Origin: Bactericera cockerelli
Taxonomy: Eukaryota; Arthropoda; Insecta; Hemiptera; Triozidae
Direction: 5' to 3'
Assembly (NCBI GenBank): GCA_024516035.1
Contig: CM044965.1
Coordinates: 644,683-708,682, forward strand
DNA length: 64,000 nucleotides
A program made the translations under genes and the position numbers. Below are positions 51,690-64,000 of this stretch, in pieces; within the stretch, counting starts at the first letter, position 1, and each line of letters opens with the position of its first letter. The notes under the pieces are model-generated. The model had not been told where the DNA came from. It saw only the letters and a list, made by a program, of their open reading frames with translations, and searched no databases.

Positions 51690-51990
51690 TTTAATTGAAA
51701 AAAACATTTAATTCACAATCTAGAAAAATTTCCTCAGATTAAATCAACTTGTTGAAAATGTTGTCTCTTGCCCTCATTCTCGCCACATTGCCACCCATGT
51801 CTTGCCTCCCCTATCCGCCCTACTTATCAATCAGGACTAATCAGCAGACAATATTCAATACCTAATTTCAATTAATTGTCTACCAATAATAACCTAATTT
51901 GTTTGCTCTTTGATCGGAAATAAATTAAGATCATTTGTGATTAGGGGAGGCTCATTAAACCAATTGCCATGTATATGAACTTTGAGGATT
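51690..51990. promoter_or_regulatory. Motif-dense patch, possible enhancer
   Basis: It contains several homeodomain-type ATTA/TAAT cores including CAATTAATTG, a C/T-rich stretch without repeats, and TTTGATC. It lies about 11 kb upstream of the first coding exon. The call rests on motif density only. Confidence 0.2.
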
Positions 51991-54900
51991 GAGACGCACA
52001 TCCATCATCAAGTTGGCTGGATGTAAAAGTGGCAAGTACAGCAGTAAAATTCCATCGGTGTATTTGTTTTTACGGTTGGAAAACATTATGAGCAAAATTA
52101 TTGCTTTTTCCGTTCAAAAGTACCCCAAAAAATTCCACGAAAGGTCAAAAACTGTTATATCGTTCGAAATATTTGAATTATGTGGTTAATCGATTGTTTT
52201 TTCCAAATTTAGTAGAAGTAGCAACAGAACCACACTTTGATTAAAAGAATTTCAAAGCTGGAAATTCATGAAAATACGGAATTGTTATATATCACTACTA
52301 TTCAATCTACCTCCAGAGATATCGTCCCTGATCTTCAAACAACCCACATTACAACTACTCAACATGATATGTATGAATCTATGTAAACGACACACCAGCG
52401 TAAATCCAATAATTCATTTGACCTTCATGCTAGTTTTTTTTTATTAAATTAATAAAAAAGTAAAAAACCAGAGAAGAACAGATTTTCATTTCCGATTTAG
52501 AGCTAATGAATGAAACTAGCATACGGGTAGATAGTTTAATAGATTTTACAAATAATGAGTTTGATAGAGACTTATTGTAACAAGGCTAAGTCGGTTAATA
52601 GTTTTGAGTGCTGGAGCTGTTTGGTTATAGATAGTCATGATTTATTCCTATAGTACCTGTCTAGTTGTATAGTAACTATAGTACAAGTTTTAATTTATAA
52701 GAGGGTTTTATATAAACTTGAAAGTGACATGTTGGGACAGAAAGTCCAATTACCACATCAAGTTCATGCAACTAAAAATAAGTAAACCCTGTATTGGTTT
52801 GGAATCGAAATCACAACTCCTAGCCTGTGGATGAGTCAAGCTATAGGTTCATGTTCGTAGAGGCACTTAATTAAATATCCTTTAGATTTCATAAGTGGTT
52901 GGAATACTTTGATATTTTTAGATTATAATTATGAACGTCCACATCCTAACGAGAAATATTTAATAATCTCCTCTGCATGGTATGTGTCCAAAGTTAATTA
53001 TTTGTATTTGGTCTTAAAACTTTCCACCGGACGTAACTGAAAAGCAACAAATAAAATTAATTCGATCCTCATAGCTATAAACTTGTACTGCAGATGGACA
53101 TAGAGATACGAAATGAATCAACCTATACATTGACATTAAAAGAAATCTTAAGTAAAGGTGTGGTACTCATTTCATAAAAAATAATAAAAATTAATTAAAG
53201 ACATATCAACTTATGAATAATATACAGAATTAAAAAATCTGATTTCTTCAGTTTGAATTCTTTGAGTGAGAGATATTTTTTATGATTTTTTTTATCTCTT
53301 CAAGTCCACACAAATGTTGTTTTAATTTTTCATTTTGGATAGAAGATTTTATTCGTTTTTTTTTTTTCTTCATTTAAATTATAAATCCGATGAAATGTGT
53401 CCTGTAGTGATTTTTCTAATTGATTCTCCTCGCATGGACTGATATGGCTCACCCAATTAAGGGTTCTTTGAACCTCGGGTTAGAAACTTTAATGCTCTCA
53501 AGTCTTCCTTGTACAAGATTTTGATTCGATCGTAAAACACTAAAATGACACTGGACTGATGAATAATTATTTCAAAAGTTACTTTACCACTTGGCAACTA
53601 TCCATCTCATAAGGTAAAGCAATACACATAGGTAGATACATACCTGAAATCAAAACGAGAAGAATATAACATTAGTACATTGTAGCAAATAGTTTACTGA
53701 GAAAATAAACAAATACACAATAACAATTATTATTATTAAATATAAGAATACATTTGAGAACAATATGAGGAACGTTACCGAAGCAGTAACAGAATTTTGG
53801 GTTTATTCGTAGACACCCAAAATAGGTATAAAGCAAGTCAGAACGTAACTTATTTAATTCGCAGAGAACATCCAAAGAAACTTCTCTAAAAGTTCATGAA
53901 AATCTCAACAGATGGCGCTTCTGTAATGGAAAGCGCGTGAAAACTAAAACACAAGTGTAAAGGGTACAATATAGTGAGAAGTAGTTTTCCCACTATACGC
54001 CACCCCCTCCTCTAGTGTGCACAACTATACAGGGTGAAAAAGAAAAGGAGATTTATGATAGAAATTTTGGGATTAAATAGCCCCATAAGAAGAGTTGTTA
54101 TGCATGTGTGCTGCTAGGTGGGTGGTCCAAATTTCGTTAATGGTACATTGTTATTTGATTTGATATTAAATGGGTTAAATGCGATATACAATGAGATTTA
54201 CAATAACTATAAAATTAGTCCGTTTTGCAACTGTATCATCTTATCCATTCCAAATTCACATCATACGCAATGTGAGAAGTGAGAGTAAGAACACTTCTGG
54301 CATAAAGGTCACTTCACATGGATAAAGACTATTTATCTACAGTGTAAATTCAGATGTTGGTACATCCGTTCAAATTCTTGACCAAAGTAAGATCAACGAA
54401 GTGTGTACTGTGAATACATTTCTATGTACTCTATCAGAGAAATTGAATTGATTTGCGTGTAGAACCAATACATACGAACTCGGTTTAGCGTAAGTATAGC
54501 ACGCTCGTTTTGTTTTTCTTGGCGTTGCAAAACTAGCGTCTTGCTTGATATCATTTACATTCATAATAATTTGCACGAAAAACAATCTGTATAAAAAAAA
54601 TTGATTACTTTTTTAGAATTTAGCAGAAATTTAATTATTATGAACTTATTAACGTCATATAAAAAGTTCTCGATATCCATTGACCAGATAATATTGTACC
54701 ATCCTGTATTTCCCAACTTGTCAAGTCTCCATGTTTACTCCAATGGACTACCCCCACCCTCCCCTCTGTCCACCCTCATATAAATTTCAACCCTTAACTC
54801 TATACTTGACTACTTGTCTAGTAGAAACGAGAATAACCTCTTCTTATATTCACGTAAACGAGCATGCTTCAGCTGATGTTCAGGAACATGCTCACTGTTG

Positions 54901-55225
54901 CTTAGTATTAAGATTAATGTAAACTGAGGCTCAAAGAGGTTCAAATTGGTCGCAAATACTGTGATTCTACAGTAGCCTACGATATAGTACAAATAATGCG
55001 GAAAAAAAATAGAAGGTGTCACCTAAAAACAGCATAATTCGAGGAAGTTTGATATTGCAATGATGTATTACGCAGTACAAGTATTTCAATTCAATAGCAT
55101 AAGCAGAATCCAGGGACATCTGATTCCCGCTGAACAGATCAAGAAGGTACCCTTCCTTAACCTAACAGATCGATAATCAGACTGAAGAAACACCAATGTT
55201 ACCAGGCATTATTAAAACTTACAAA

Positions 55226-55310
55226 CCTACAAGATGCAACAGATTAGACCAGTTCTCCCGGGCGTGCGCTGTGGCTACGCAACGAACTTCTTGTATCAAC
55301 TCAGGTAAAA
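55226..55310 (-). other. CpG-rich exon-like segment, possible untranslated exon
   Basis: On the minus strand a CpG-rich stretch with GTTCGTTGCGTAGCC and GCGCACGCCCGGG ends at CTTGTAG|GTTTGT or, four bases later, GGTTT|GTAAGT. One frame is open for about 40 codons before a TGTAA stop that lies at the donor. CpG islands of this sort are rare in this window. It could be a 5' untranslated exon of zfh2, about 14.5 kb upstream of the coding start. There is no independent support. Confidence 0.25.
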
Positions 55311-58300
55311 CATAGAACACAAAAAACCAGAAGAAGTTGCTTGTTTTTTTACAATCCCAAGTTTAGAATTAAGGTGATTTTTTTATCGTTTTATAACACC
55401 TAATTAAAAGAGAAACATACACTTTGAGGTTACACAGGCGAACAATTGAGCAGTTCTTGGCCAGTACACACTAATTAAAAAAAGTTTTATATTCCAGCTG
55501 CAAAGCCATAATAAAAGAAATGAATGTTTTTTTATTCTGGCTATAAAATTATTTACGGCTTCGGAATTATTTTTTGATACGGCTATAATTAAAAGAAGCG
55601 TTGAATGATTTTGAGGAGGATTTTAGAAGTCAGAAGCTGTTTTATAATTAGTTAAAATCAGAGCAGGTAACTCCTTCCAACCCGTGTCAGATTTAACATT
55701 TTGGGTTTTCTATTCAATGCTTCTAGGAGAGTAAACGCAAGACTTCTGAATGAACATTCCACAACAGATCTGATTGATGCTTTCAACCCATCATAAATAG
55801 AGAAAAATTGTTTTAGATGGGCAATATTATACGTGAAATCATCATTATGATCAGCAACTCTATATGTCATTTCTTAGTGACCACATCATTGGGTAGAGAA
55901 AAAGTAGAATTAAAGCAAATACCGTTTTAAGTAGATAATTAACTGACTTGCGTTATGTAGTGGACCTTCTAATTACCAAACCTGAACGACTAAAGCTGCA
56001 AATCTGGCACAAAAATGACACAATCTAAGATAGAATCATAGTCGCAGCTATTTTCATCAGTTTTGAACACAATACTGGTTTGTGATGTCATAGATAGAGA
56101 CTCAACACAATGTATAAGTAGTAAAATTCAGAACACTAAAGATATAGACAACATGAGTCATGGGACGACCGAAACTCAGAAGAAAAAAGTCATCATTATT
56201 AGTATTATTTTAGGTATTATTTTTAAGAATCATTAGCGGGTGAGGTTGTGCATATAATTACTGCCCCTCCTATGAGCTCGAGACAGAAATTAATAAGCAA
56301 CCCAGGCCAAAGCAAAGCGACATTGTAACTCTGGAGATCTTTAAACATCTTGCCAGTGTATATGACTGTGCAACACTACAGATACTCGTAGTATACAGCT
56401 TACCCGTGTGCTATATGACTGTGTTATGAACAAGATTCAGACTTGGCCTCAAGGTTAGGTCTCATTCGGTTCGCCGAGAATCCAAAGTATCTTTTCATTG
56501 TTACCCCAGCCAGTGAGATTTGCAAGGTTTTGGATCTGTCCGTTTGGTCTTGGTAGTAAAACCACACCAACGTGGGGGTAATTAGCTTATGAGGAATTAA
56601 CAATGTACAGAATGATGGGGGGTCAGAACGGTTACAGGTACTATCTCATCTGACTCCTGTCCCTTCTGACTTGGGAAAGAGAATTCATATGATGAAGAAA
56701 AAAAAATGTCAAAGAAGTAACATTAATAGAAATTCCACAATACATAAATAATTTCAATCAAGGGCTCTATCTCGCTCAAGTCTGGCTCAATAGGTATTAA
56801 ATTCTAGTAAATCTTGAGAAAAATCAATGAGATAGCACCAAAATATGATCCGATTAATGTTTTCTATGAAATAATTATTCTCCTCCACATTGGTTTTGGA
56901 TGGCGAATTGGAAAAACCTTCTGGATTTGTTGAAGGTCAATGGGAAACTATATTCTACTCTAGTTATTATGTTTTCTCGGTCAGAGAGTGTGCTGAGTAG
57001 TGGTTAGTGGTTGAACGTGTACTATGGTCAATAATGAGGATAATTAAGAACAATAAGAATATTCCGTCCCCGGTCAAGGATAAATCCTGTCACATCAGTT
57101 AAGCCGACCTTGCTGTGTACATGATCCTTAAATCCTTTTCTCTGGTGAATCGTTTAATCAGGGTAAAATTGTCTTCCAATCTCTTGTCTCACTGTTGCGA
57201 ACCTATGCCTGGATCATAACTGTCATGGAAGGTTCATTCTGACATTGTTTTTCATGCAAACCATGTTTAAGATGTCGTCCACAATTATTATACTGTGATG
57301 AAAAATTGAGTTTGTACCTCTTTTTTAATAACAATGCATTAATAAGTACTGAAGATTTTGGGAAAACTTTTACATGTAAAAACTGGAGACTGGCGAATAT
57401 TTTTTTTAGCCATTCAGCGTGTAAATGCTGTCAGCATTTTATTAGTTCTATATTTTATACGTAATAAAAGATTATTTAAAATAACTTATACTATTATACT
57501 TTTAAAGAAATTCAGGACTTGCCTGTAAAATGACGCATTTTGCAAATAAATACCATATCAAATGTATTTTGAGTTTCTAAGAGCAGTCTTCTCCTAAAAA
57601 AACATCAATTCTCACATGAAATGAGATATTCATTGTAATCCCGAGATTAAAGAAATACAGGATATCGAATTAAAAGGTAAAAATATCTGTGACTTATGGG
57701 ATCCCTGGTAGCCGAACCCCAGAAGAATCAGAAGTTGAATTCATTCAAAATCTAAATGAAATTAATATTAAAAATCAAAACTCATTCAGTTAAAAAAGAA
57801 AGAACCGAAGTCAGAATGTCTGGGAATCATGGCTGAGGAATTTCTGAAAATATTTGAAAAAACCATTAAAGATTAAAAAGCAGATCGGGAAGAAAGAGAG
57901 AGAGGACTTGGAGAACCAGACAATGCAGCCACGGGAGATCCCAAACCAAGTTTCCTTTTCCATTCTTTTTAGTGTGTCCTTGTTTATAGGTTAAGCACAG
58001 GGGCATAAATTTAAATCCAAGATTTCTTCAATTCACTCTATGTGTGTCCAGGGCTTTCTTTGTACATTTTATTTCTTTGGAGTACAATACTCGTATGCGT
58101 AGAGGTAAAATTTTACTCCCACCTTGACTCTTGATTATTACAAGAAAAATATAACTACAGGGTGCACCAGAATCATTTTGAATTTTTTTTTTTTTTTAAT
58201 TGACCGAGTACGAGGAAGAGTCTTCTGTTGAACTTAAACTTAGGTTTCAGTTATCTGATTAGTCTACTCTATGATTCATATGTATTTGAAAATTAAATTA

Positions 58301-60929
58301 AATTGTCTAATCAGCAGAGTTATTTGTAAAACTGAGTCTCAGAAGTTTTATAATCGGATAATTAAATTGTATTTTCGAGTGTGTATATGCACCTTAATGT
58401 TTCTTTGGTTTGTCTATATGTCTTTTTTTTAATTTATATAAAATAAAAAAGAAATTTAAAGTGAACTTATAAATTATTACAAAAATCGAAAATCTATGGG
58501 TAAAAGAAATATCAAAATGGAATGAATTTGAGTTTTAGCACTTCCTGTAGAATCTTGAACTCACGTTCCCTACCTGAGATTGGAGATTCATTAGGATTCT
58601 GATGCCATCATAGATCACCTGCTAGGCAGGACCAAACACCTGGACAAAATGCAAACAAAGAATTCTCCAAATCGATTTCAACCAATTGTTCCCGGTTGTC
58701 CTAAAATTACAATCCAAGAAAAGAATTTGACACGACTGAAATGAAAGTCCCTGATAGTGTAGTTTCCTAGCTCTTTACAAAAAGTAATTTTGTGAGTTAA
58801 AAAATCATCCCAGACATCAAGTTTATCATCTACCATATTAGCAGATAGCTCTTTGATTAGTTGATGAGACTTTCCAATATCTTTCCAATATTAATATTTG
58901 ATTATCAATGAAGTATCTTGGAAATCAATGAACTTCTGGTAATGTAAACCGAAAACTGTGCCAAAAGGTAGACATTTGGGCACTTAAAATTTAGTAAGAT
59001 TTTCATCAAACGTTCACAATCTTCAATAATTTCTTACCTGAAATTCAGAGGCTACATTTGGAAAATGACAAAATTTAAGGACACACACAGTTCACCCCAA
59101 CTGGTAGAGCGACATGAATTAAATAGAAGAAAAAACCAATAAAATGCATTCCAATTTATTTCTCTATAGGTAAAGATTTTAACAGCTTTCAATTCTTCAT
59201 TGAAATGGAAGAGGAGAGGAACACAAATACCTATGCAGGAGGAATTTGTATTTCTAATTATGTTTCATTATTGTTGGGAGAGATTAAACTCAAGAGGACC
59301 AAATATATTTAAATTCTTTCACACCTGGAGATATAAATTCTAGAAGGGGGAGATGTGATTTTGTTCAAGGTGTGATCCGATACCTTTTGTTTGAAACCAA
59401 TAAACTGAGAATCTGAGAGGACGTTTAATCACTAGTATGATTGGCTGAAATTCCTTTTTCCTTAGTTTACTCTTCAATAAGTTCTTCATTCATTGATTTT
59501 ATTTCCATTATTATGTTAGAGTAGGTTTCGAATCATGCTGGTAAATATTATTATTATCAATACTGCTAATGGATTTTGTTGTTCGTGTCTTATACTAATC
59601 TATAGGGAGGACTCATTTACAATAAAGATCTATCTTTTGGAAAAAGTCTTTCGAAAATTTATGTCTTGCAGTTTTTAAGAATGGTGACTACGAGTCTATA
59701 GGCTCTTAGATATATTTATAGTTTTCTGTTTAAAAAATATTCTATAGATTTTTTACCTAAATTTACAAGGATTCTTCAATACAGAAAATTACAATACTAC
59801 TGAGAAGCTTTCAAAAAAATTCAACAGTTTGCAACGCATCAGGCAGTTAGACAATTTCCCTTTATGAAATCTGAAAGTTACGAAGAATAAACCAGAGCTA
59901 GCCAACATCGTCAAATGCCGTATAGGTACTTTAACATCTAGGATCCATAATAATAAAGGAAGATGCGAATTACTCCAATGCACCACATACAAGGCAAAAA
60001 CCCAGAAAAAAGCCCCAGGACGTGGAAAAATCTCTTGCCTCGCCAGTCTAAACAAACATTTCCAGATAGTAAATTAGCAACCGAGGAAATTACAACAGCT
60101 AGGATGATCGCCGAAGAAACGGACAGGCAGCCTAAATCTGATTGAGATGCAAGAACTACCAACGCATAATCTACATAGAACCGTTTTTAATAAGGTTTTT
60201 TTTCGGATATTGTCTCTCTGTTTTGGTTTAACAGACACACAAAGCCAAGGAGGACTTAATGAAGACATCAGAGCGTACAGAAGGTTTTCAGGATCAGGAT
60301 TTAGACAGGAAGTGTTGGATCACTGAGGAAATGTTTCTAATACAGTTGTCACCTTTCTCAACTCTTTTCATGGAGCCGAACAGCTCCTTCAATTGTACGC
60401 ATGATTACCTTCTCCTATGATATCTTTCATTTCATGGATAACGAATCCAATATGACTTGGATTAGAACAAAACTTGTATTACAATTTTTAGGCTCTTGAA
60501 CAAAATTATCGCCCGTTAGCTATTTTAACTGAATGGGATAGGTATTAGGTATGACACGAAACTGTTTCGTTCAATAAAATCACACTTAATGATAAATCCT
60601 GACAAATTTAGCACAAATACATATGAGGAACTGATGACGTCTTCGGGAGAAGATAAAAAATATCAAGTTTTCGTATTCTTTCCTAAATATTCACAAAATC
60701 ATTTGAACACGAAGTGTTGGTATGTGTATTGTATATTCAACAAACAAAAAGTTGGTCATAAATATTTCAAACGTCTACAGATTTTAATACCACAGAGAAG
60801 CAAAGCTTGTAGATACATATTTAGTCCGGAGACCTTCACACTCAAAATGAGCAATGACTCAGTGTGATGTATGACTTGGCTAACCAGTAGTTGGCCGATT
60901 CCACAAGACCGAATCTCAAGCCTCATCGT

Positions 60930-61020
60930 CCACGTACTTGCAATTAACGTGACGTCATTCGGTTCTGGTAACCGCCATTTTTAATCGCATCAAGACCTAC
61001 TAATTAATATTGTACATGAT
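60930..61020. promoter_or_regulatory. CRE and GCCAT motif cluster, possible promoter or Polycomb-type element
   Basis: A perfect palindromic CRE TGACGTCA lies at 60950-60957, and CCGCCATTTTTAATCG, with a Pho/YY1-type GCCAT core, at 60972-60987. The surroundings are less AT-rich. Promoter-proximal clusters often look like this, but nothing shows transcription. Confidence 0.25.
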
Positions 61021-61199
61021 GGCACAAAATCATAGCGTACAGTCTTGCGAGACCTGTAACCAATCCGCGGCGATTAACTACAAAACTGCTCGATCCTTGG
61101 CTTATAATTACTTTAATTTTATTCATTATGGAACACAATCTTTTCTGGCTTTCCGATACAATCCTGCAATTACTCAACATGTAATGGTATCACGGTTTA

Positions 61200-61530
61200 G
61201 AAGTTATTAATGAAAAAGTGATTAGAGTAATTACAACTAATTATAGAAACAGATAGGGTAATGCGTATGTGTGTAATACAATCCTCTAATCACTTCCTGT
61301 GTTTTAACTAAAGTGTTGAATTATAAAATACACCTTGGATTAACACTCTGGCTCAACATGTGCATATCTGCTTGATCTGGCTCTGAGTGGTAATTAGATT
61401 CTTTCACCACTTGAGATTGATTAGTCTGCAGGCTGTTGACAAGAAATGACTATCAGGTCATAACTCACTTGCTGATCAGGTCTCACTATTCTGCATTGCT
61501 GGTTGCTAGTGTTGATATAGTGTTGGCATC
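61200..61530. promoter_or_regulatory. Homeodomain-site-rich patch, possible enhancer
   Basis: It has repeated TAATTA/ATTA cores, an NK2-like CCACTTGAG and Ets-like CTTCCTG in about 330 bp with no open frame of note. It lies beside the CRE cluster. This is motif-based inference only. Confidence 0.2.
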
Positions 61531-64000
61531 GATGATTCGTATTTTTTGTTCCAAAAACAATTTATTAAGGGGGCCAAGTAGATAATACCCTAGGCGTATT
61601 TTTCTCATTCATTTGAGGACTTTACCAGAGGATAAAAGCTTTCTCAGATCAGAGGATGTGAAATGACATGAGAACTAACCTTGCCTGGACTAGCCTTGCA
61701 CTCCAGGGGCATTAGAATTATTGCTGGCATTCAAATACAGAAATGCACTGTATATCTAAGTGACTCAATTTATATAATTGGTTTCTATCGAATACATAGA
61801 TATACACCTGTACATGTACAATACAGGTGATTAATTATGTAAATCCATCAGTGTTAGCTTGGTTTCCAAGAACTGGTCACATCTATTCAATATCAATAGG
61901 TAACCCAATTCAAAAAGCAAATAGAAAAGACAAAAGACCTTTGAATAATAGTAGAAAAAAAAATACCTATGGTCCCATGGATCACAATAGACCGAGAAAT
62001 TTTCTCCTTTGGTGGTCTCGAATCACCGTACTTCACGTAGGTAATCATTTGTTTTACCTCTGCTATCTAATTTACCTTTCCCAAGCCAGGGTAAACAATG
62101 GGTTTCGCACACAATATAAACAAGAGATATCCTTCCAACAGGATGAGTTCTGGATCCTGGCTACAAAAGTGGAACTAGTGGAGACACCATCGTCCATCCA
62201 GGATATGGAATTGAGAGTAGTCGGATCCACACCATTTTACTCATTAAATAGAGTAGGTAATAATATCGAATAGTATAAATTAGCCACCTGTAGATATGTA
62301 TATAACTATAGTTACACTTGACAGCTCCAACCTTTAATTTTTTAAGGGAGATGGACTGTGTTACAAAATTCCAGAGATAATTATTCAGTCAATGCACAAT
62401 TGCGCACTCCCAAACCCTTCCATGGCTCAATCCCCTGGTGGACTACATTGTGCATATATTAAAACTCCTGATATCAAACTCATCTCAATGATAGCAACTC
62501 TTCTGTCTGCTACACCAACTTGATTGATCCTCGATGCAAATTTCTCTGCAGAATTTTCATATTTCTTTCTCTCTCTGCGACTTGAGCAAAGTTCGTGCAA
62601 TATTAATGCAAATTTCCTCCGAGCTAAACGGTATAATAACAGAAGACGGGCCCCGGCATAGACTTGGGAGCTGATGGGCATTGATGAGTATCTTGAGAAA
62701 TCAGATAGCACTTGGTAGTGGCGGAACTGTGTTGCTCATAGGTGTTAGTATGAAAGACGAGGAATAAGGTGGAGTAACTGAACAAGATTTCAAAAGTTCT
62801 CGAATCATTAAATGACTATTTAATTTGCTAATTTTAATAATTAGTTTGCCTCACAGCTCACAAGTCATCTTCTAGGTTGAAGTCTTTTTTATAAGGAAAT
62901 AAACTTGAGAAAAAGAAACTTTCTTTCCTTTCCGTAGGGTAAGGAAAGAACAAAAGAAGAGAGGAGAATAAATAAATAAAATCATTCCTAGAGGAAAACA
63001 AGGGAGTGTGTGAAGTTGATCAGGTGAGGGATAGATGCTAGCTAGACTCCAGGTGGAGAAAATCAAAGAAAATTATGACATTGAAGTGACGGAGTCACAT
63101 CCACTGATTTATACTTTCCGGAAAGAATGTCCAGAATATACAATATGTCTCTTGGTGTTTTAGCAAGAAAAAGAAAAGAGGAAAAAGAAATTTAATAGGG
63201 ACTGAAAGAGTAGTAGACACAGAAATCTAGTTTAAAGTTTGATTCTAAATAGCTAATACCTCCAATCTGATTTCACCTGTTTGCATTCTGGTTAGGAACA
63301 CACGAAATGGTCAACAGTGAGTTCAGTGAGACTCGCAAAGAAAACTCCTGTGCACTTCTCTAATACTCTAGTGTTACTGACCTTTTTCCTAGACTCGCTG
63401 CTCACATACTGAAAGAAGCAGGATAGCAACCATTATACACGAAATTACACACATCACACAAGAAATATAGCGAAATTGAAAAGGTAGATAATTGCAAATA
63501 GTAATAAGTGGCAATAATAATAAATAAATTCTAATTATTATTCCTCATAATCTGCGTCTTCCGAAGTGTATTGACTGCAAATAGGATCGTGATTTATGTT
63601 CAAATAATTAGTTTGTGCTTCAATGTTGTTGTAGGTAATGTACCTGAGCTGCTTCGTACTGATGGTCCAGTGGACGGGAACGAGGAAGTTGGGCTTTCCA
63701 TGACGGAGACCAGAGTAGTCGACACAAGTGTCAAACTTGATACTTTGGAAACTGTCTTTTACCAGAACTATTCTTTTACTCATGTTTCCTAAAAACAACA
63801 AGTTTGATCGCACTTTCCAGTACATGTACAAATATTATACTTTTCTAAGGCATTTGATCTCAGACTCTTCTATGTTGGTCACAAAAGATCTAATAGAGGT
63901 CGGTGTTATAATTGGGGCTTCTCTAGTGTAACTTCAAACAGTTTATAATAATGAGACATGTTACCATTGAATATATCATGATATACGATCATGTGATGTA

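Larger units (their letters stand above)
40719..64000. other. zfh2 upstream region without recognisable protein gene
   Basis: The region runs from the acceptor before the first coding exon to the window end. One or more untranslated zfh2 exons and the promoter should lie here or beyond. The tRNA-like sequence, the hAT-like element, the 30-bp duplication and several less AT-rich patches are listed separately. All longer open frames (for example 51056-51415 and 61827-62273, plus) lack recognisable domains. A less AT-rich patch at 48560-48680 has no open frame of note. Elsewhere I see nothing beyond ordinary AT-rich DNA. Confidence 0.7.

Noticed and set aside
61827..62273. 148-codon plus-strand open frame
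   Set aside because: It is the longest outside zfh2, but I see no family similarity, no coding bias or splice context. Chance is plausible.
62427..62711. 94-codon minus-strand open frame
   Set aside because: No recognisable motif. The stretch is less AT-rich than its surroundings, but that could equally be regulatory DNA.
1..64000. CRISPR arrays, bacterial operons, phage or attachment sites
   Set aside because: The window is eukaryotic. The tandem repeats have no spacer structure.

Overview
This window looks like an insect (arthropod) nuclear genome segment. It is AT-rich, with long introns, canonical GT-AG splice sites, many short retroposons and DNA-transposon relics, and no bacterial-style gene packing. 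I suspect Hemiptera from the general texture, but that is only an impression.

One protein-coding gene is clearly recognisable. It lies on the minus strand and is the zinc-finger homeobox gene zfh2, the ortholog of vertebrate ZFHX3 (ATBF1) and ZFHX4. Three very large coding exons are present: 40718-37702, 28486-25272 and 24781-21445. Their splice phases fit exactly (phase 1, then phase 0), and together they encode at least 3170 residues. I count 23 C2H2-type zinc fingers and four homeodomains. The fourth homeodomain is strongly diverged. The protein also carries a PLDLS motif that fits CtBP binding, a 15-residue polyglutamine tract and the family's FDLVMQFNENHQRR-type block. Exon 3 ends in a good donor with 1 nt of a codon left over, so at least one more exon is expected. 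I did not find a convincing coding one to the left, and the C-terminal fingers expected in the family are not visible.

Layout: 1-21444 is intron 3 and/or 3' flank. It holds tRNA-derived SINEs, at least four copies of a 5S-rRNA-derived SINE, a 708-bp transposon nested inside one of them, small inverted-repeat elements, simple repeats and two exon-like sequences. 21445-28486 holds zfh2 exons 3 and 2 with a 490-bp intron. 28487-37701 is intron 1; near its 3' end a perfect 111-bp inverted repeat flanks a tRNA-derived SINE. 37702-40718 is the first coding exon, with a short 5' UTR carrying two upstream ORFs. 40719-64000 is upstream sequence with no recognisable protein gene. It contains a 1.23-kb hAT-like element with a clean 8-bp target duplication, a tRNA-like sequence and motif-dense patches that may be enhancers or promoters.

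I did not find a convincing new biological system. The most interesting points are the near-lost DNA-contact surface of homeodomain 4, the start-codon arrangement (overlapping uORFs, and a possible short isoform starting in exon 2), the perfect inverted repeat in intron 1 and the nested mobile elements.
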